Under the pieces are notes generated by a model. The model had not been told where the DNA came from. It did no database searches and was given only the letters and a program-made list of their open reading frames with translations. DNA of 60,103 bases from Dehalococcoidia bacterium (lineage in GTDB: Bacteria > Chloroflexota > Dehalococcoidia > JAUSIH01): positions 1 to 60,103 of the forward strand of contig JAUSIH010000049.1 in assembly GCA_030648205.1 (NCBI GenBank), in the 5' to 3' direction. This document shows, one piece after another, positions 34,500 through 43,436 of the stretch. The position numbers and the translations under genes were made by a program. Position 1 is the stretch's first letter. Each line of letters starts with the position of its first letter.

Positions 34500-36725
34500 C
34501 TATCCCTCCACTCGCTCCAGAGGCGCGTAGCTCAGCAGCAGCTTCTTCAGCCCCGCCGTCTTGAACACCACCGTCACCTCGTGGTCGCCGCTCCGCAAGG
34601 CGGAGCAGCTCACCACGACGCCCTCGCCGAAGGTGGCGTGGCGCACGTGGTCGCCGGCGCGGTACGTCGCGGCGGGCGCCGCGGCCCCCGCCGTCTCCGC
34701 GGGCGCGCTGCTCGTCGCGGGCTTCTGCGGCGCGGCGACGGTCCGCCACCCGGACTCGGGCAGCAGGCTGCGCGCCACGCCCTCCCGCGTGGTCACCAGC
34801 TCCCGCGGGATGTCGCGCAGGAACCGCGACGGCCCGCTCTCGCCCACGGCGCCCATGAACGCGCGCCGGTAGGCCCGCACCAGGAAGAGCTGCTCTTTGG
34901 CGCGCGTCATGCCGACGTAGAAGAGACGCCGCTCCTCCTCCATTTCCGACGGGTCCTCCAGGCTGCGGCTGTGCGGCAGCAGGCCCTCCTCCGTCCCGAC
35001 GATGAACACGACGGGGAACTCCAGCCCCTTGGCCTGGTGCAGCGTGATGAGCGTCACCGCGTCACGCTTCTCGTCCATGTTGTCCGTGTCCGAGACCAGC
35101 GCCACCCCTTCCAGGAAGTCGGCCAGCCCCCTTTCCGGGCCGAGGTGCTGGTATTCGCTGGCCACCGTGCGCAGCTCGCGCACGTTCTCCCACCGCTCCT
35201 CGCCGTCATCCTCTTCCAACAGGTGCTTGCGGTAGCCCGTCGCCCGCGCCACCTCGTCCAGGAGCTGCACCACGTCCTGCTCCTTGCCGCCCGCGACAAG
35301 CCCGTCCATCAGCTCCACGAAGTTGGTGATGGCGACGGTCGTGCGCGGGTGGAAGGGGTGCTCCACGGGCGTTTCGGCGTTACGCGAGGCGGCCACCGCC
35401 TGCATGGCGGCGTAGAGGGGCAGGCCCTGGCCCTTGGCCCATCGTGAAAGATCGTCCAGGGTCTTCTCGCCGATGCCCCGGTTGGGCACGTTCACCACGC
35501 GGGCCAGGCTCACGTCGTCCCAGGGGTTGTGGATGAGCCGCAGGTAGGCAAGCGCGTCTTTGACCTCGCGGCGCTGGTAGAACTTGGTCGCGCCCACCAG
35601 CCGGTATGGCAGGCCGTGGCGCAGGAACGCCTCCTCCACCGCGCGCGACTGGGCGTTGACCCGGTACATCACCGCGAAGTCGCCAGCCTTGTGCCGCCCC
35701 GCTTTCACCTGCCGCTCGACTTCGCCGACGACGAACTGGGCCTCCTCCTGCTCGTTGTACGCCTCCACGAGGGCGACGCGCGCCCCCGGCGGGTTCTCCG
35801 TCCACAGGTTCTTGGCCTTGCGCTGCTTGTTCGCCGCGATGACCTGGTCCGCCGCCTTCAGGATGGTGCCGGTGGAGCGATAGTTCTGCTCCAGATAGAC
35901 CACCTTCGCCTCGGGATAGTCCTTCTCGAAGTTCAGGATGTTGCGGATGTCCGCCTGCCGCCACGAGTAGATGGACTGGTCGGGGTCGCCGACGACGCAG
36001 ATGTTGCGCCACTTGCCCGCCATGAGCCGCGCCAGGGAATACTGGACGATGTTCGTGTCCTGGAACTCGTCTATGAGCACGTGCGTGTAGCGGCTCTGGT
36101 AGCGGGCCAGGACATCCTGCTTCTGCTGGAACAGGCGCACCGTCCTGACCAGCAGGTCGTCGAAGTCCAGTGCCTTCTGCTGGGCCAGCAGCGCCTCGTA
36201 GGCCTGGTACACCCGCAGGACGATCTCGTCGTAGTAGCTGCCCTTGCGCTTCCCGAACTCCTCCACGTCTATGAGTTGGCTCTTGGCGGCGGAGATGGCT
36301 GACAGGATGGCCCGCGGGGGGTGCCGCTTGCTGTCCACGCCCGCTTCGTCCAGCGCCCGCTTGAGAACGGACAACTGGTCCTCGCCGTCGTAGATGCTGA
36401 ACGCGGGGTCCAGGCCGATGTGCTTGCCCTCGCGGCGCAGGATGCGCGCGCAGATGGCGTGGAATGTGCCCAGCGTGAGGTCTTCCACTCCGGCGGGCCC
36501 CAGAATGGCGAGCAGCCGGTCGCGCATCTCCTTCGCCGCCTTGTTGGTGAAGGTGACCGCCAATATGCGGTACGGCGTCACGCCGCACACTTTGACCAGG
36601 TAAGCGATGCGGTGAACGATGACCCGCGTCTTGCCGCTGCCCGGCCCCGCGATGATGAGGAGCGGCCCTTCGATGTGCTGGACGGCGTCGCGCTGGGCGG
36701 GGTTGAGTCCTGCCAGGATGTCCAT
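34500..36725 (-). CDS. pcrA: ATP-dependent 3'-5' DNA helicase PcrA/UvrD
   Basis: SF1A helicase of 741 aa from ATG 36725 (upstream extension is the shadow of the SDR promoter region). Motifs: Q-motif LNPAQRDAVQHIEGP, Walker A AGPGSGKTRV, Ia AVTFTNKAAKEMRDR, Walker B LIDEFQDTNIVQ, III VGDPDQSIYSWR, IV LEQNYRSTGTIL, V/VI TLITLHQAKGLEFPVVF and EERRLFYVGMTRAKEQL. The C-terminal Tudor-like domain that contacts RNA polymerase is present (VRHATFGEGVVVS). It acts in nucleotide excision repair, replication fork clearance and transcription-coupled processes. Confidence 0.95.
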   Translation of the reverse strand: MDILAGLNPAQRDAVQHIEGPLLIIAGPGSGKTRVIVHRIAYLVKVCGVTPYRILAVTFTNKAAKEMRDRLLAILGPAGVEDLTLGTFHAICARILRREGKHIGLDPAFSIYDGEDQLSVLKRALDEAGVDSKRHPPRAILSAISAAKSQLIDVEEFGKRKGSYYDEIVLRVYQAYEALLAQQKALDFDDLLVRTVRLFQQKQDVLARYQSRYTHVLIDEFQDTNIVQYSLARLMAGKWRNICVVGDPDQSIYSWRQADIRNILNFEKDYPEAKVVYLEQNYRSTGTILKAADQVIAANKQRKAKNLWTENPPGARVALVEAYNEQEEAQFVVGEVERQVKAGRHKAGDFAVMYRVNAQSRAVEEAFLRHGLPYRLVGATKFYQRREVKDALAYLRLIHNPWDDVSLARVVNVPNRGIGEKTLDDLSRWAKGQGLPLYAAMQAVAASRNAETPVEHPFHPRTTVAITNFVELMDGLVAGGKEQDVVQLLDEVARATGYRKHLLEEDDGEERWENVRELRTVASEYQHLGPERGLADFLEGVALVSDTDNMDEKRDAVTLITLHQAKGLEFPVVFIVGTEEGLLPHSRSLEDPSEMEEERRLFYVGMTRAKEQLFLVRAYRRAFMGAVGESGPSRFLRDIPRELVTTREGVARSLLPESGWRTVAAPQKPATSSAPAETAGAAAPAATYRAGDHVRHATFGEGVVVSCSALRSGDHEVTVVFKTAGLKKLLLSYAPLERVEG

Positions 36726-36796
36726 GTTTCGTGTTGTGGCCTTCTGGTGTATCCTTACCCTGCGATTATAGCAGGCGGCGTAGGAGAGGCGCGGGT

Positions 36797-37648
36797 ATGA
36801 CATACGACTTCCGGGGCAAGGTGGCGCTGGTGACGGGCGCGGGCGGACGTCGCGGCATTGGACGGGCGACGGCGCTGCGCCTGGCGCGGGACGGCGCGGA
36901 CGTGGCGCTTCTGGATGTTGCGTGGCCGCGCGACCAGCGTCCGTCGGACGAGCAGGCCGACTGGAAGGGGCTTGCAAGCGTCGCCGCGGAGGTCGAGGCG
37001 CTTGGCCGGAAGGCCATGACCATTGAGGCGGACATCTCGAACGAGCGCCAGGTCCAGGCCGCCGTCGAGAGGACGCTGGCCCGCTTCGGCGGCATCGACA
37101 TCTTTGTCGCGAACGCGGGCGCGCGCCCGGGCGGCGACCGTGTGCCCGTGCTGGACCTGCCGGAGGAGGAGCTGCGGCGCGTGCTGTCGGTGAATGTGGT
37201 GGGGACGTTCCTCTGCTGCAAGGCGGTGGGCCGGCGCATGGTGGAGCGGGGGAAGGGTGGGAGCGTGGTCGTCGTCTCGTCGGAGGCGGGACGGACGGGC
37301 AGGCCGCGCATGGCGGCGTACAGCGCCTCCAAGTTCGCGCTGATCGGGCTGACGCAGGCGTTCGCGCTGGAGATGGCGCCGCACCAGGTGCGCGTGAACG
37401 CCGTCTGCCCCGGCACGGTGGACACGGCGCGGCTGGACTGGACGGTGCGTACGCGCCTCGGCGACTCCGGTCTCTCCGCCGAGGAGATGCGCGCGCGGAT
37501 GCTGGAGACGCGCGGCCATGAGATTCCGCTGGGGCGCGTGGCGACGGCGGAGGACGTGGCGTCGGTCATCGCGTTCCTGTGCGCCTCGGAGTCGGGCCAC
37601 ATGATGGGGCAGTCGCTCAACGTTAACGGTGGGACGGTGATGCACTAG
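36797..37648 (+). CDS. SDR-family NAD(P)-dependent oxidoreductase
   Basis: 283-aa short-chain dehydrogenase. ATG 36797 gives MTYDFRGKVALVTGAGGRRGIG, the Rossmann loop TGxxxxxGxG; later NAG in IFVANAGARPGG, catalytic Ser in VVVVSSEAGRTG, and YxxxK in MAAYSASKFALIG. The C-terminus LNVNGGTVMH is typical. The coenzyme is probably NAD, because an acidic residue follows strand 2 (LLDVAW). The substrate is not predictable. It diverges from pcrA; its TAG stop forms the CTAG that borders repeat copy 1. Confidence 0.92.
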   Translation: MTYDFRGKVALVTGAGGRRGIGRATALRLARDGADVALLDVAWPRDQRPSDEQADWKGLASVAAEVEALGRKAMTIEADISNERQVQAAVERTLARFGGIDIFVANAGARPGGDRVPVLDLPEEELRRVLSVNVVGTFLCCKAVGRRMVERGKGGSVVVVSSEAGRTGRPRMAAYSASKFALIGLTQAFALEMAPHQVRVNAVCPGTVDTARLDWTVRTRLGDSGLSAEEMRARMLETRGHEIPLGRVATAEDVASVIAFLCASESGHMMGQSLNVNGGTVMH

Positions 37649-37845
37649 GGCCTATAACTGAAATACGCGTACGGAATTGTCATTGCGAGGAGTCCCGACA
37701 AATCGAGCCGACGAAGTCCCGATTTCATCGGGAGAAGAGGGGTGGACCCCGCCGCCAGATTGCTACGGCCCTCCGGAGCCTGTGGTGAGGAAATCGAACC
37801 ATCGGGCCTCGCAATGACGTTGTGGCAAACTTCGGGGACACTACA
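37649..37845 (+). repeat. MITE-like repeat, copy 1, bordered by CTAG
   Basis: About 197 bp, with CTAG on both sides (37645-37648 and 37846-37849). The copy at 58463-58654 lies in inverse orientation; shared blocks include CTGAAATACGC, TTGTCATTGCGAGG, CCTCCGGAGCCTGTGGTGAGGA, AACCATCGGGCCTCGCAATGAC and the end GGGACACTACACT (or its variant). TGTCATTGCGAGG and CCTCGCAATGAC form internal inverted repeats. No coding potential. Confidence 0.75.
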
Positions 37846-37899
37846 CTAGGCGGTGATTCTATGCCGCGTTGGATGTTTTTGCCGGAACAACAATTGGGG

Positions 37900-37943
37900 G
37901 AGTGCAGAGAGGGCAAGCCCCCTCAGGTGGGGGTCTGGGGGTG
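37900..37943. repeat. Short GC-rich dispersed repeat
   Basis: GAGTGCAGAGAGGGCAAG, then a G-rich half ending GGGGTCTGGGGGTG. The same arrangement is at 59509-59553. GAGGGC and GCCCCCTC can pair. The remainder of the gap 37649-38050 is the MITE-like repeat and a short spacer before the next gene. Confidence 0.5.
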
Positions 37944-38050
37944 TCCCCCAGATTTACTTGTTCCCCCTTCCTGGCAGGAAAGGGGACACAGTGGGATGGT
38001 CGAGACCTCTCGGTGCGCCGCACGAAAAAGTTGAACGACCGGAGGAAGAT

Positions 38051-38617
38051 GTGCCAGTGAAGAAGCGCAAGGCGACGCAGCCTCAGTCCCACCAGGCGCG
38101 GGTCTTCCTCACCCGCATCGGGTGGCTGGGCATCGCGTGGACGCGGCGCGGCCTCGTCGCCGTCGCCGGACCCAGGGCGCATGCTGGCGACGCGGAGGCC
38201 GAGCTGCGGCAGGACGCCCTACGGCTCACGCTCCTGCGTGACGCTCCTTCCTCCGGCCTCGGCTGGGCGCTGGAGCAGAAGCTGCGCGCCTACTTGGACG
38301 GCGAGCGGGTGAGCTTTGAGGAGCCGGTGGACCTCTCGCTGACGCCGCCGTTCACCCGGCGCGTGCTGGAGGCGACGCGCGCCATCCCCTACGGCGAGGT
38401 GCGCACCTACGGTGGACTGGCCGCGCAGGTGGGCAGCCCGCGGGCCGCGCGCGCCGTGGGCCAGGCCATGGCCGCGAACCCCATGCCCCTGGTCATCCCG
38501 TGCCACCGCGTCGTGGCGTCCAGCGGCAAGCTGGGCGGCTACGGCCTGGGCGTGGAACTGAAGGAGCGGTTACTGGACATGGAGCGTCACACGACCGTCC
38601 GGAGGGAGCGCGCGTGA
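38051..38617 (+). CDS. ogt: Methylated-DNA-protein-cysteine methyltransferase (Ogt type)
   Basis: 188-aa O6-alkylguanine-DNA alkyltransferase. GTG 38051 is chosen because GGAGGA precedes it by about 5 nt; GTG 38057 is also possible and no ATG is available. The active site is PLVIPCHRVVASSGKLGGYGLG; the upstream helix-turn-helix is IPYGEVRTYGGLAAQVGSPRAARAVGQAM with the arginine finger RAARAVG. The N-terminal domain is short, as in Ogt. It directly reverses O6-alkylguanine by a suicide transfer. Confidence 0.92.
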   Translation: MPVKKRKATQPQSHQARVFLTRIGWLGIAWTRRGLVAVAGPRAHAGDAEAELRQDALRLTLLRDAPSSGLGWALEQKLRAYLDGERVSFEEPVDLSLTPPFTRRVLEATRAIPYGEVRTYGGLAAQVGSPRAARAVGQAMAANPMPLVIPCHRVVASSGKLGGYGLGVELKERLLDMERHTTVRRERA

Positions 38618-38636
38618 TGGCGACCAGTCCCGCACT

Positions 38637-39956
38637 ATGACGCCAGTCAGCGAGCAGGCCGCGCAGCCACCCCCGGCGAAGGGAGCTCCCCAGCGCCCTC
38701 GCCACATCTTCTACGGCTGGTGGGTGGTCTTCGCCAGCTTCATAACCAGCATGGTCCATTCGGGGGCGGGCATCGTCAGCTACGGCCTGTTCCTGATTCC
38801 GATGGGTGCCGAACTGGGCTGGAGTCGCGGTGCAATGGGCGCGGCCATCACGGTGCGCATTCTTGCGGGCGCTGTCGGCGGGCCTCTCGCGGGCCTGCTC
38901 TGCGACCATCCTCTGGGCGCGCGACTTCTGCTCGTGGGCAGCGGCCTCGCCGGGGGCGCGGCGCTCTTCCTCCTCAGTTCCTCCACCGAGCTGTGGCAAC
39001 TGTACCTTGGCTACGGTGTGCTATGGGGACTCGGCATGTCCATCGCGTCGGAACTGATTACCTCCACGCTGGTCGCCAAGTGGTTCGTCCGGCGGCGCAG
39101 CTTGGCGCTGGCGGTCGCCAGCCTGGGCCTGTCCGTTGGCAATGTCATCTTCATCCCTGTTGTGTCCGTGCTGATCGAGGCGGTGGGCTGGCGGACCGCG
39201 TGGGCCATCCTGGGCGTTGTGGCTCTGGTTCTCATCGTCCCGCTGACGGCCATCGTGGTCCGAAGGCAGCCGGAAGACTTGGGGCTAAGGCCGGACGGCG
39301 CGCGAGAGGCTACGGTGGTGCCGACCACTCCGACCGCTGTGCAACCAGCGGAGCCGGTGTGGACGTTTCGAGGTGCGGCGCGCACGCGGGCGTTCTGGCT
39401 CATCACCGTGGCTATCATGCTGGCGCGTATCCCCGTCCAGGGGGTCCTCGTGCACATGTATCCCTATTTCCGGGACATTGGTTACGAAGCGGCCTTGGCC
39501 AGCGGGCTATTCACCGTGTTCGCCGTGTCCCTGGTCGCCGCCAAGCCTTTGTGGGGATTCGGGATGACGCGATGGAACGCCAAATGGGCGATGGCGGCGA
39601 TGTTCGGCGGCAGCGGACTGATCATCCTGGGACTGCTTGCCTTTCAGGGTTCCACGGCGGGAATCATCGCCTTTGTGCTGGTGTACCCGCTGGGCGTTGG
39701 CGGATGGGTTGTCGCGGAGGTCATGGTGTGGACCAGCTACTACGGACGGGGCACGTTGGGGAGGCTGCGCGGCGCGGTCTATCCCGTGATAGTCGTGGGC
39801 ACCGGCCTGGGGCCGTTCCTGGGCGGCGTCATCCGCGACGCGACGGGGAGCTATAACGGCATGTGGTTGCTCTTCGCCGCGTGCTGGCTGGCGAGCGGCG
39901 CCCTGCTCGCCCTGGCGCCGCGTCCCGCCCGGTCCGCCGAGAAGCCCGCCGCGTGA
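38637..39956 (+). CDS. MFS transporter, MCT-like
   Basis: 439-aa carrier with YGWWVVFASFITSMVHSGAG at helix 1, ELGWSRGAMGAAITVRILAG after it, and a central loop RRQPEDLGLRPDG, the same architecture as the carrier at 8010. Twelve hydrophobic segments. It begins 20 nt after the alkyltransferase gene. Transported solute unknown; likely an organic acid. Confidence 0.88.
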   Translation: MTPVSEQAAQPPPAKGAPQRPRHIFYGWWVVFASFITSMVHSGAGIVSYGLFLIPMGAELGWSRGAMGAAITVRILAGAVGGPLAGLLCDHPLGARLLLVGSGLAGGAALFLLSSSTELWQLYLGYGVLWGLGMSIASELITSTLVAKWFVRRRSLALAVASLGLSVGNVIFIPVVSVLIEAVGWRTAWAILGVVALVLIVPLTAIVVRRQPEDLGLRPDGAREATVVPTTPTAVQPAEPVWTFRGAARTRAFWLITVAIMLARIPVQGVLVHMYPYFRDIGYEAALASGLFTVFAVSLVAAKPLWGFGMTRWNAKWAMAAMFGGSGLIILGLLAFQGSTAGIIAFVLVYPLGVGGWVVAEVMVWTSYYGRGTLGRLRGAVYPVIVVGTGLGPFLGGVIRDATGSYNGMWLLFAACWLASGALLALAPRPARSAEKPAA

Positions 39957-39990
39957 TACGTGTTCCCTCCGGATCGCGCCACCCCGCGTT

Positions 39991-40019
39991 AAAAGAAAAA
40001 GCGCCCTCCCCAGGGCGCT
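39991..40019 (-). terminator. Intrinsic terminator for the speD transcript
   Basis: AGCGCCCT (40000-40007), loop CCCC, AGGGCGCT (40012-40019). Read on the minus strand it is followed by TTTTTCTTTT (39991-40000 side). It may also stop the plus-strand MFS transcript. Confidence 0.8.
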
Positions 40020-40113
40020 GAAAAAGACAAAAGAAGACTATTCCCGCCGGTCTAGCTTTCCGCCGAGCATTCCACGGAGGGCCTGGTTCCTAAGCAGGCT
40101 TCGGAGTCTGTAC

Positions 40114-40548
40114 TCATACAGTTGCGGTGGCGCCCAGCCTGACCTTCTGCCCGTTTCCCTTTTTGGCTGCCTCGGAGGGGGCAACCACGGGACGGCCATC
40201 GGCCAGGATACCCCGCTTGATCACCGTCTTCACCGGACTTTGGCACTGAAAAGCGCGGGCCAGATAGTCCGCAGCCATCTCGGGCCGGAACGCCTCACCG
40301 CACGTGAAGATGTCCACCGCTGCATACCCGTGCTCAGGCCAGGTATGGATGCAGAGGTGGGACTCGGCGATGGCCACCACGCCGGTGACACCCTGGGGAC
40401 TGAACTTGTGGAAGGTCTGCCCGATAATGGTCGCGCCCGCGGTCCGCGCCGCCGTCAGCAGCGACTCTTGGACAAAAGGCAGATCGTCCAGCAGCTTGCT
40501 GTTACAATCCCGCATTTCCATCAGGATGTGAGTCCCTAACGCATTCAA
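40114..40548 (-). CDS. speD: S-adenosylmethionine decarboxylase proenzyme
   Basis: 144-aa bacterial (1B-type) AdoMet decarboxylase for polyamine synthesis. The autocleavage site is the Glu-Ser bond of IAESHLCIHTWPEHGYAAVD: Ser63 becomes the pyruvoyl group; His68 and Cys83 (FTCGEAF) complete the site, the same numbering as in the Thermotoga enzyme. The start is TTG 40548 with AGGAGG 8 nt upstream; a nearby ATG meets a stop at once. The C-terminal tail after the core (RPVVAPSEAAKKGNGQKV) is short and basic. No spermidine synthase gene is in the window. Confidence 0.95.
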   Translation of the reverse strand: MNALGTHILMEMRDCNSKLLDDLPFVQESLLTAARTAGATIIGQTFHKFSPQGVTGVVAIAESHLCIHTWPEHGYAAVDIFTCGEAFRPEMAADYLARAFQCQSPVKTVIKRGILADGRPVVAPSEAAKKGNGQKVRLGATATV

Positions 40549-40682
40549 TCACCTGCCCTCCTGTAAAAAAATTCAACAATCGCCAATTATACCCTTTCCC
40601 CCACGGGAGTTCAATAGGCTGTCAGGGGGGTATATCCCTGCGCCCTGGATTGACGCCCCGACGCATTTGAAGGCCGCGGGTA

Positions 40683-41762
40683 TTACGCACCCTGAAGCGC
40701 GATGTTTAGGCCCAGCGCTTTGAAAATACCCGCCGCGTCCACGTGTTGCGCCACCAACCGCGCCATGCGCTCCAGCTTTTGCGGATAGTAGAAAGTAGGC
40801 GCGGCCAGCAACGGCTCCAGCGCGGCGATGGTCGCGGGCGTGTCGCGGCGTGTGCGGACGACGGGCACCTTCAGATTTTCGGCTTTCTCCAGGACGTAGA
40901 AGCTGGTGTCCGCGTTGCCCGTGAGAAAGAGGGCGTGCGTGGGCGTCTCCAGCGCGGCGAACTGGAAGTCCGGACGGTCGGCCCGGCTGATGACCACCTT
41001 GCTGGCGTGTCGGCGGTAGTACAGGTCGCCGTTGTCCAGCGTCAGGCAGCCCACCATGATGTGCTCCACCAGCGGCCCCAGACGGTCCGCGCACAGCACC
41101 ACGTCCGCCTCCAGGCGCTTCACCATGTCCTCCACCGTCACGGCCAGCAGGGCGCGCTCCTCCGGAATGACCCCGAGCACCGTTATCCCCTGTTTGGACA
41201 GCGCGGGCATCAGCTCGTCGCGGACCCAGCGCTGGTGCATCTGTGGAACAGCGTTCAGCACGACGCCTATGAAGCTCTGCCCCAGTGACCTGGCCGCGCT
41301 GACCACCACCTCCGGCTTGATCCGATGGGTGGGCCGCACCACGAGCAGCGCCTTCGCCCCCACGGCCTGAGCGGCGGCGCCCGAGGCCTGCGCCAGGGCA
41401 AGGCCGCTGCCCTGATCGTCAAGGCCCTCCTCGACGATGACCACGTCCTTGTCCTGTGACACCGCGTCCAGGCCCGCCTTGACCCGGCTCGCCACGGCGC
41501 CCCTGCGGGCGGAGAGGGCCTCCGCCATCTCATCGGCGGCCATGGCGGGCGCGAGCGCGCTCACCGGCTCCGGCAGGCCCAATACCTGTCGCATGAAGCC
41601 TGCATCAGGGTCTTCGCCCTCGTTAACGCCCCGCGCCACCCGCACGGGCTTGAAGTAGCCGACCCGCTTGCCGTTTTCGAGAAGACGCCGGCCCAGCGCC
41701 GCGCCCAGGGCCGTCTTGCCCGCGCGGGCTTCCAGCGATGTGACGTACAGGAGCAAGCTCAT
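40683..41762 (-). CDS. P-loop/DRTGG protein, phosphotransacetylase-related
   Basis: 359-aa protein with AAGGAGAG before ATG 41762. The N-terminal dethiobiotin-synthetase-like P-loop domain shows LYVTSLEARAGKTALG (Walker A variant near residues 9-17) and VVIVEEGLDDQ; the middle part, ITVLGVIPEERALLAVTVEDM, leads into a DRTGG domain (LVEHIMVGCLTLDNGDLYYRR) around residues 210-320. This is the same layout as the non-catalytic N-terminal part of long Pta enzymes, without the phosphotransacetylase domain. A nucleotide-sensing or regulatory role is likely; no enzymatic function is established. Confidence 0.87.
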   Translation of the reverse strand: MSLLLYVTSLEARAGKTALGAALGRRLLENGKRVGYFKPVRVARGVNEGEDPDAGFMRQVLGLPEPVSALAPAMAADEMAEALSARRGAVASRVKAGLDAVSQDKDVVIVEEGLDDQGSGLALAQASGAAAQAVGAKALLVVRPTHRIKPEVVVSAARSLGQSFIGVVLNAVPQMHQRWVRDELMPALSKQGITVLGVIPEERALLAVTVEDMVKRLEADVVLCADRLGPLVEHIMVGCLTLDNGDLYYRRHASKVVISRADRPDFQFAALETPTHALFLTGNADTSFYVLEKAENLKVPVVRTRRDTPATIAALEPLLAAPTFYYPQKLERMARLVAQHVDAAGIFKALGLNIALQGA

Positions 41763-41976
41763 GCCGCTCTCCTTCTAGTTCAGGGAGACAACCAGATAGA
41801 GCCTCCCGGCGTGGTGCGTTCAAACGTGGATTATAGCACAAGCTGATGGCGATGCGGTGGTGGCCGCCGCCATGCTGGACCGGCTGCTCCACCAATGCCA
41901 CCCGCTACCTCATTAGTTTCTGTCTGCCAGCAAAATGTTAGCAAAAACAAATTGCCAGTGACAAGACCATAGCACG

Positions 41977-42468
41977 TTACGATAAAATTGATTCCAGCAC
42001 TTCCAGAATTGGAACGACTCGATTGAAGTAGTCTTCAACGTCTTGCAACGTCAGTTTCAAGTCATAGGCCCCCACGTGCGCCAGATTGTTCTTTATGCTA
42101 TTTATGCTCTCCAAAGCATTGATCTCGGAACATGTGGGAGAGAATTTCGCACGAAAAGCATCGGCTAGATCCGGGCCAAACTTACCTAGTACTTCACATA
42201 TTTTGCCACGTTTTGGATTCTTGAAAGATTGCCTAAGATCACCCTCAATGTAGTTTGCTATATACTTGTCGTTCGGTTTCCAGGCTCGTTGGCGCAGCAG
42301 TAACTCAATTCTTTCTTCGAGCACGCCGAGCAAACAAACGTCGACGTACGTAGCCAAGTGTGCGCCCAAGCTCGAATTAGGTTGAGCACTCGCCCACTTC
42401 TTGCAATCTTGCAGGAGTGAGCTGATCTCACCCAGCTTTGCTGAGACCTCCACATTCCGTATGACCAT
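41977..42468 (-). CDS. HEPN-like protein paired with DUF262
   Basis: 163-aa, all-helical and AT-rich relative to the core genome. The C-terminal segment SINSIKNNLAHVGAYDLKLTLQ contains the K-N-x-x-x-H signature of RNase-type HEPN domains, and the final helix (VEDYFNRVVPILEVLESIL) fits MAE_28990/RiboL-PSP-type HEPN proteins that commonly follow DUF262 genes. The start ATG overlaps the DUF262 stop in a TAATG junction. Likely an RNase effector of a defence or toxin-antitoxin-like system. Family call is by motif only. Confidence 0.6.
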   Translation of the reverse strand: MVIRNVEVSAKLGEISSLLQDCKKWASAQPNSSLGAHLATYVDVCLLGVLEERIELLLRQRAWKPNDKYIANYIEGDLRQSFKNPKRGKICEVLGKFGPDLADAFRAKFSPTCSEINALESINSIKNNLAHVGAYDLKLTLQDVEDYFNRVVPILEVLESILS

Positions 42469-43436
42469 TACTTAAAAAGAACTTCTTCCGCAATGCTAAT
42501 CCTTTGCCGCACTGTATCCTCGTCTGTGGTCGAAGCTGAGACAGCCCGCAAATAATCCTTGTTTTCTTTGAGCTTATTGAATCTGATCACTATATCGGCT
42601 GGAGGATTACCATTTCGAGAAAATGCGGTCATCACTGAATCAAAGACAGCCGCGTTTATGCCACGTGATATATGGAATGGCTTTGCGCCTAGCTTGTCAT
42701 AGACCGACTTCACAGTAGCCTCGAAAATCTTCCTATATTTGTCGTTGTCACCCCGTCCTTTCCGACGATACATGAAGTCTGTGATGAACTGCTTCATCGG
42801 TTTGGCGTATTGCGCATCTCCTAGCGCAAGAAAACGAGCAATCAGTTCGATGTCCCGCATGCGGGGCTCTGGTGTCTCAGTCCCAAAAACACTTCTCCAC
42901 GCGTCGAGCTTATTGAGGTCTTTCAACAGGTCGTTGAAAGGACTGTGGCACGCTGCATTACGAACCTCCTGAGGAGACAGTGCTGTTCCGCCCGTATTCA
43001 GTCGGGAGAATACTTCATACATACTCGAAGTATCCTGAGGGTCGATTTGTTCCACAACAATCACCCTCAATATCGAATTCCGGAATCGGCTCTTGTCGCT
43101 CTCATTCAGCTTCTCATAATTTTTGTCCTCCCACTGTTTACTGACTCCCTTCAAGTAGAACGGGGACTTGTCTGGTAGTTCGCCCTTGAAGAACCCGGCT
43201 ACCGTACGCAGCCTTTGCTGCCCGTCTATGATAACCTCCTTCCCCGATTCTTCCCTATAGAAGAAAACGGGAGGCACCGGTAATCCGCTAAGGAAAGATT
43301 CGATTAACCTGCTAGCCTGGGCGAGTTTCCATACCCATCCTCTCTGGAACTCCGTGACAATGATTTCATCTCTTTTCCAACGTTCGTTGAGAACTTCTAG
43401 CGTCGGGTCAGATGGATAAACTGAGGGGGACCCCAT
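42468..43436 (-). pseudogene. DUF262 gene, 3' part, separated by IS insertion
   Basis: 322-codon frame carrying almost the whole DUF262 (ParB/GmrS-like) domain: YPSDPTLEVLNERW, VTEFQRGWVWKLAQASRLIESFLSG, PVFFYREESGKEVIIDGQQRLR with the DGQQR catalytic signature, then MYEVFSRLNTGGTALSPQEVRN. Its first codons (ATG GGG TCC CCC TCA) belong to the IS end, so this start was created by the insertion; the ATG overlaps the transposase stop (TAATG). The original N-terminus is at 44713-45037. Whether the truncated protein is made or active is unknown. No DUF1524 domain is attached. Confidence 0.85.
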
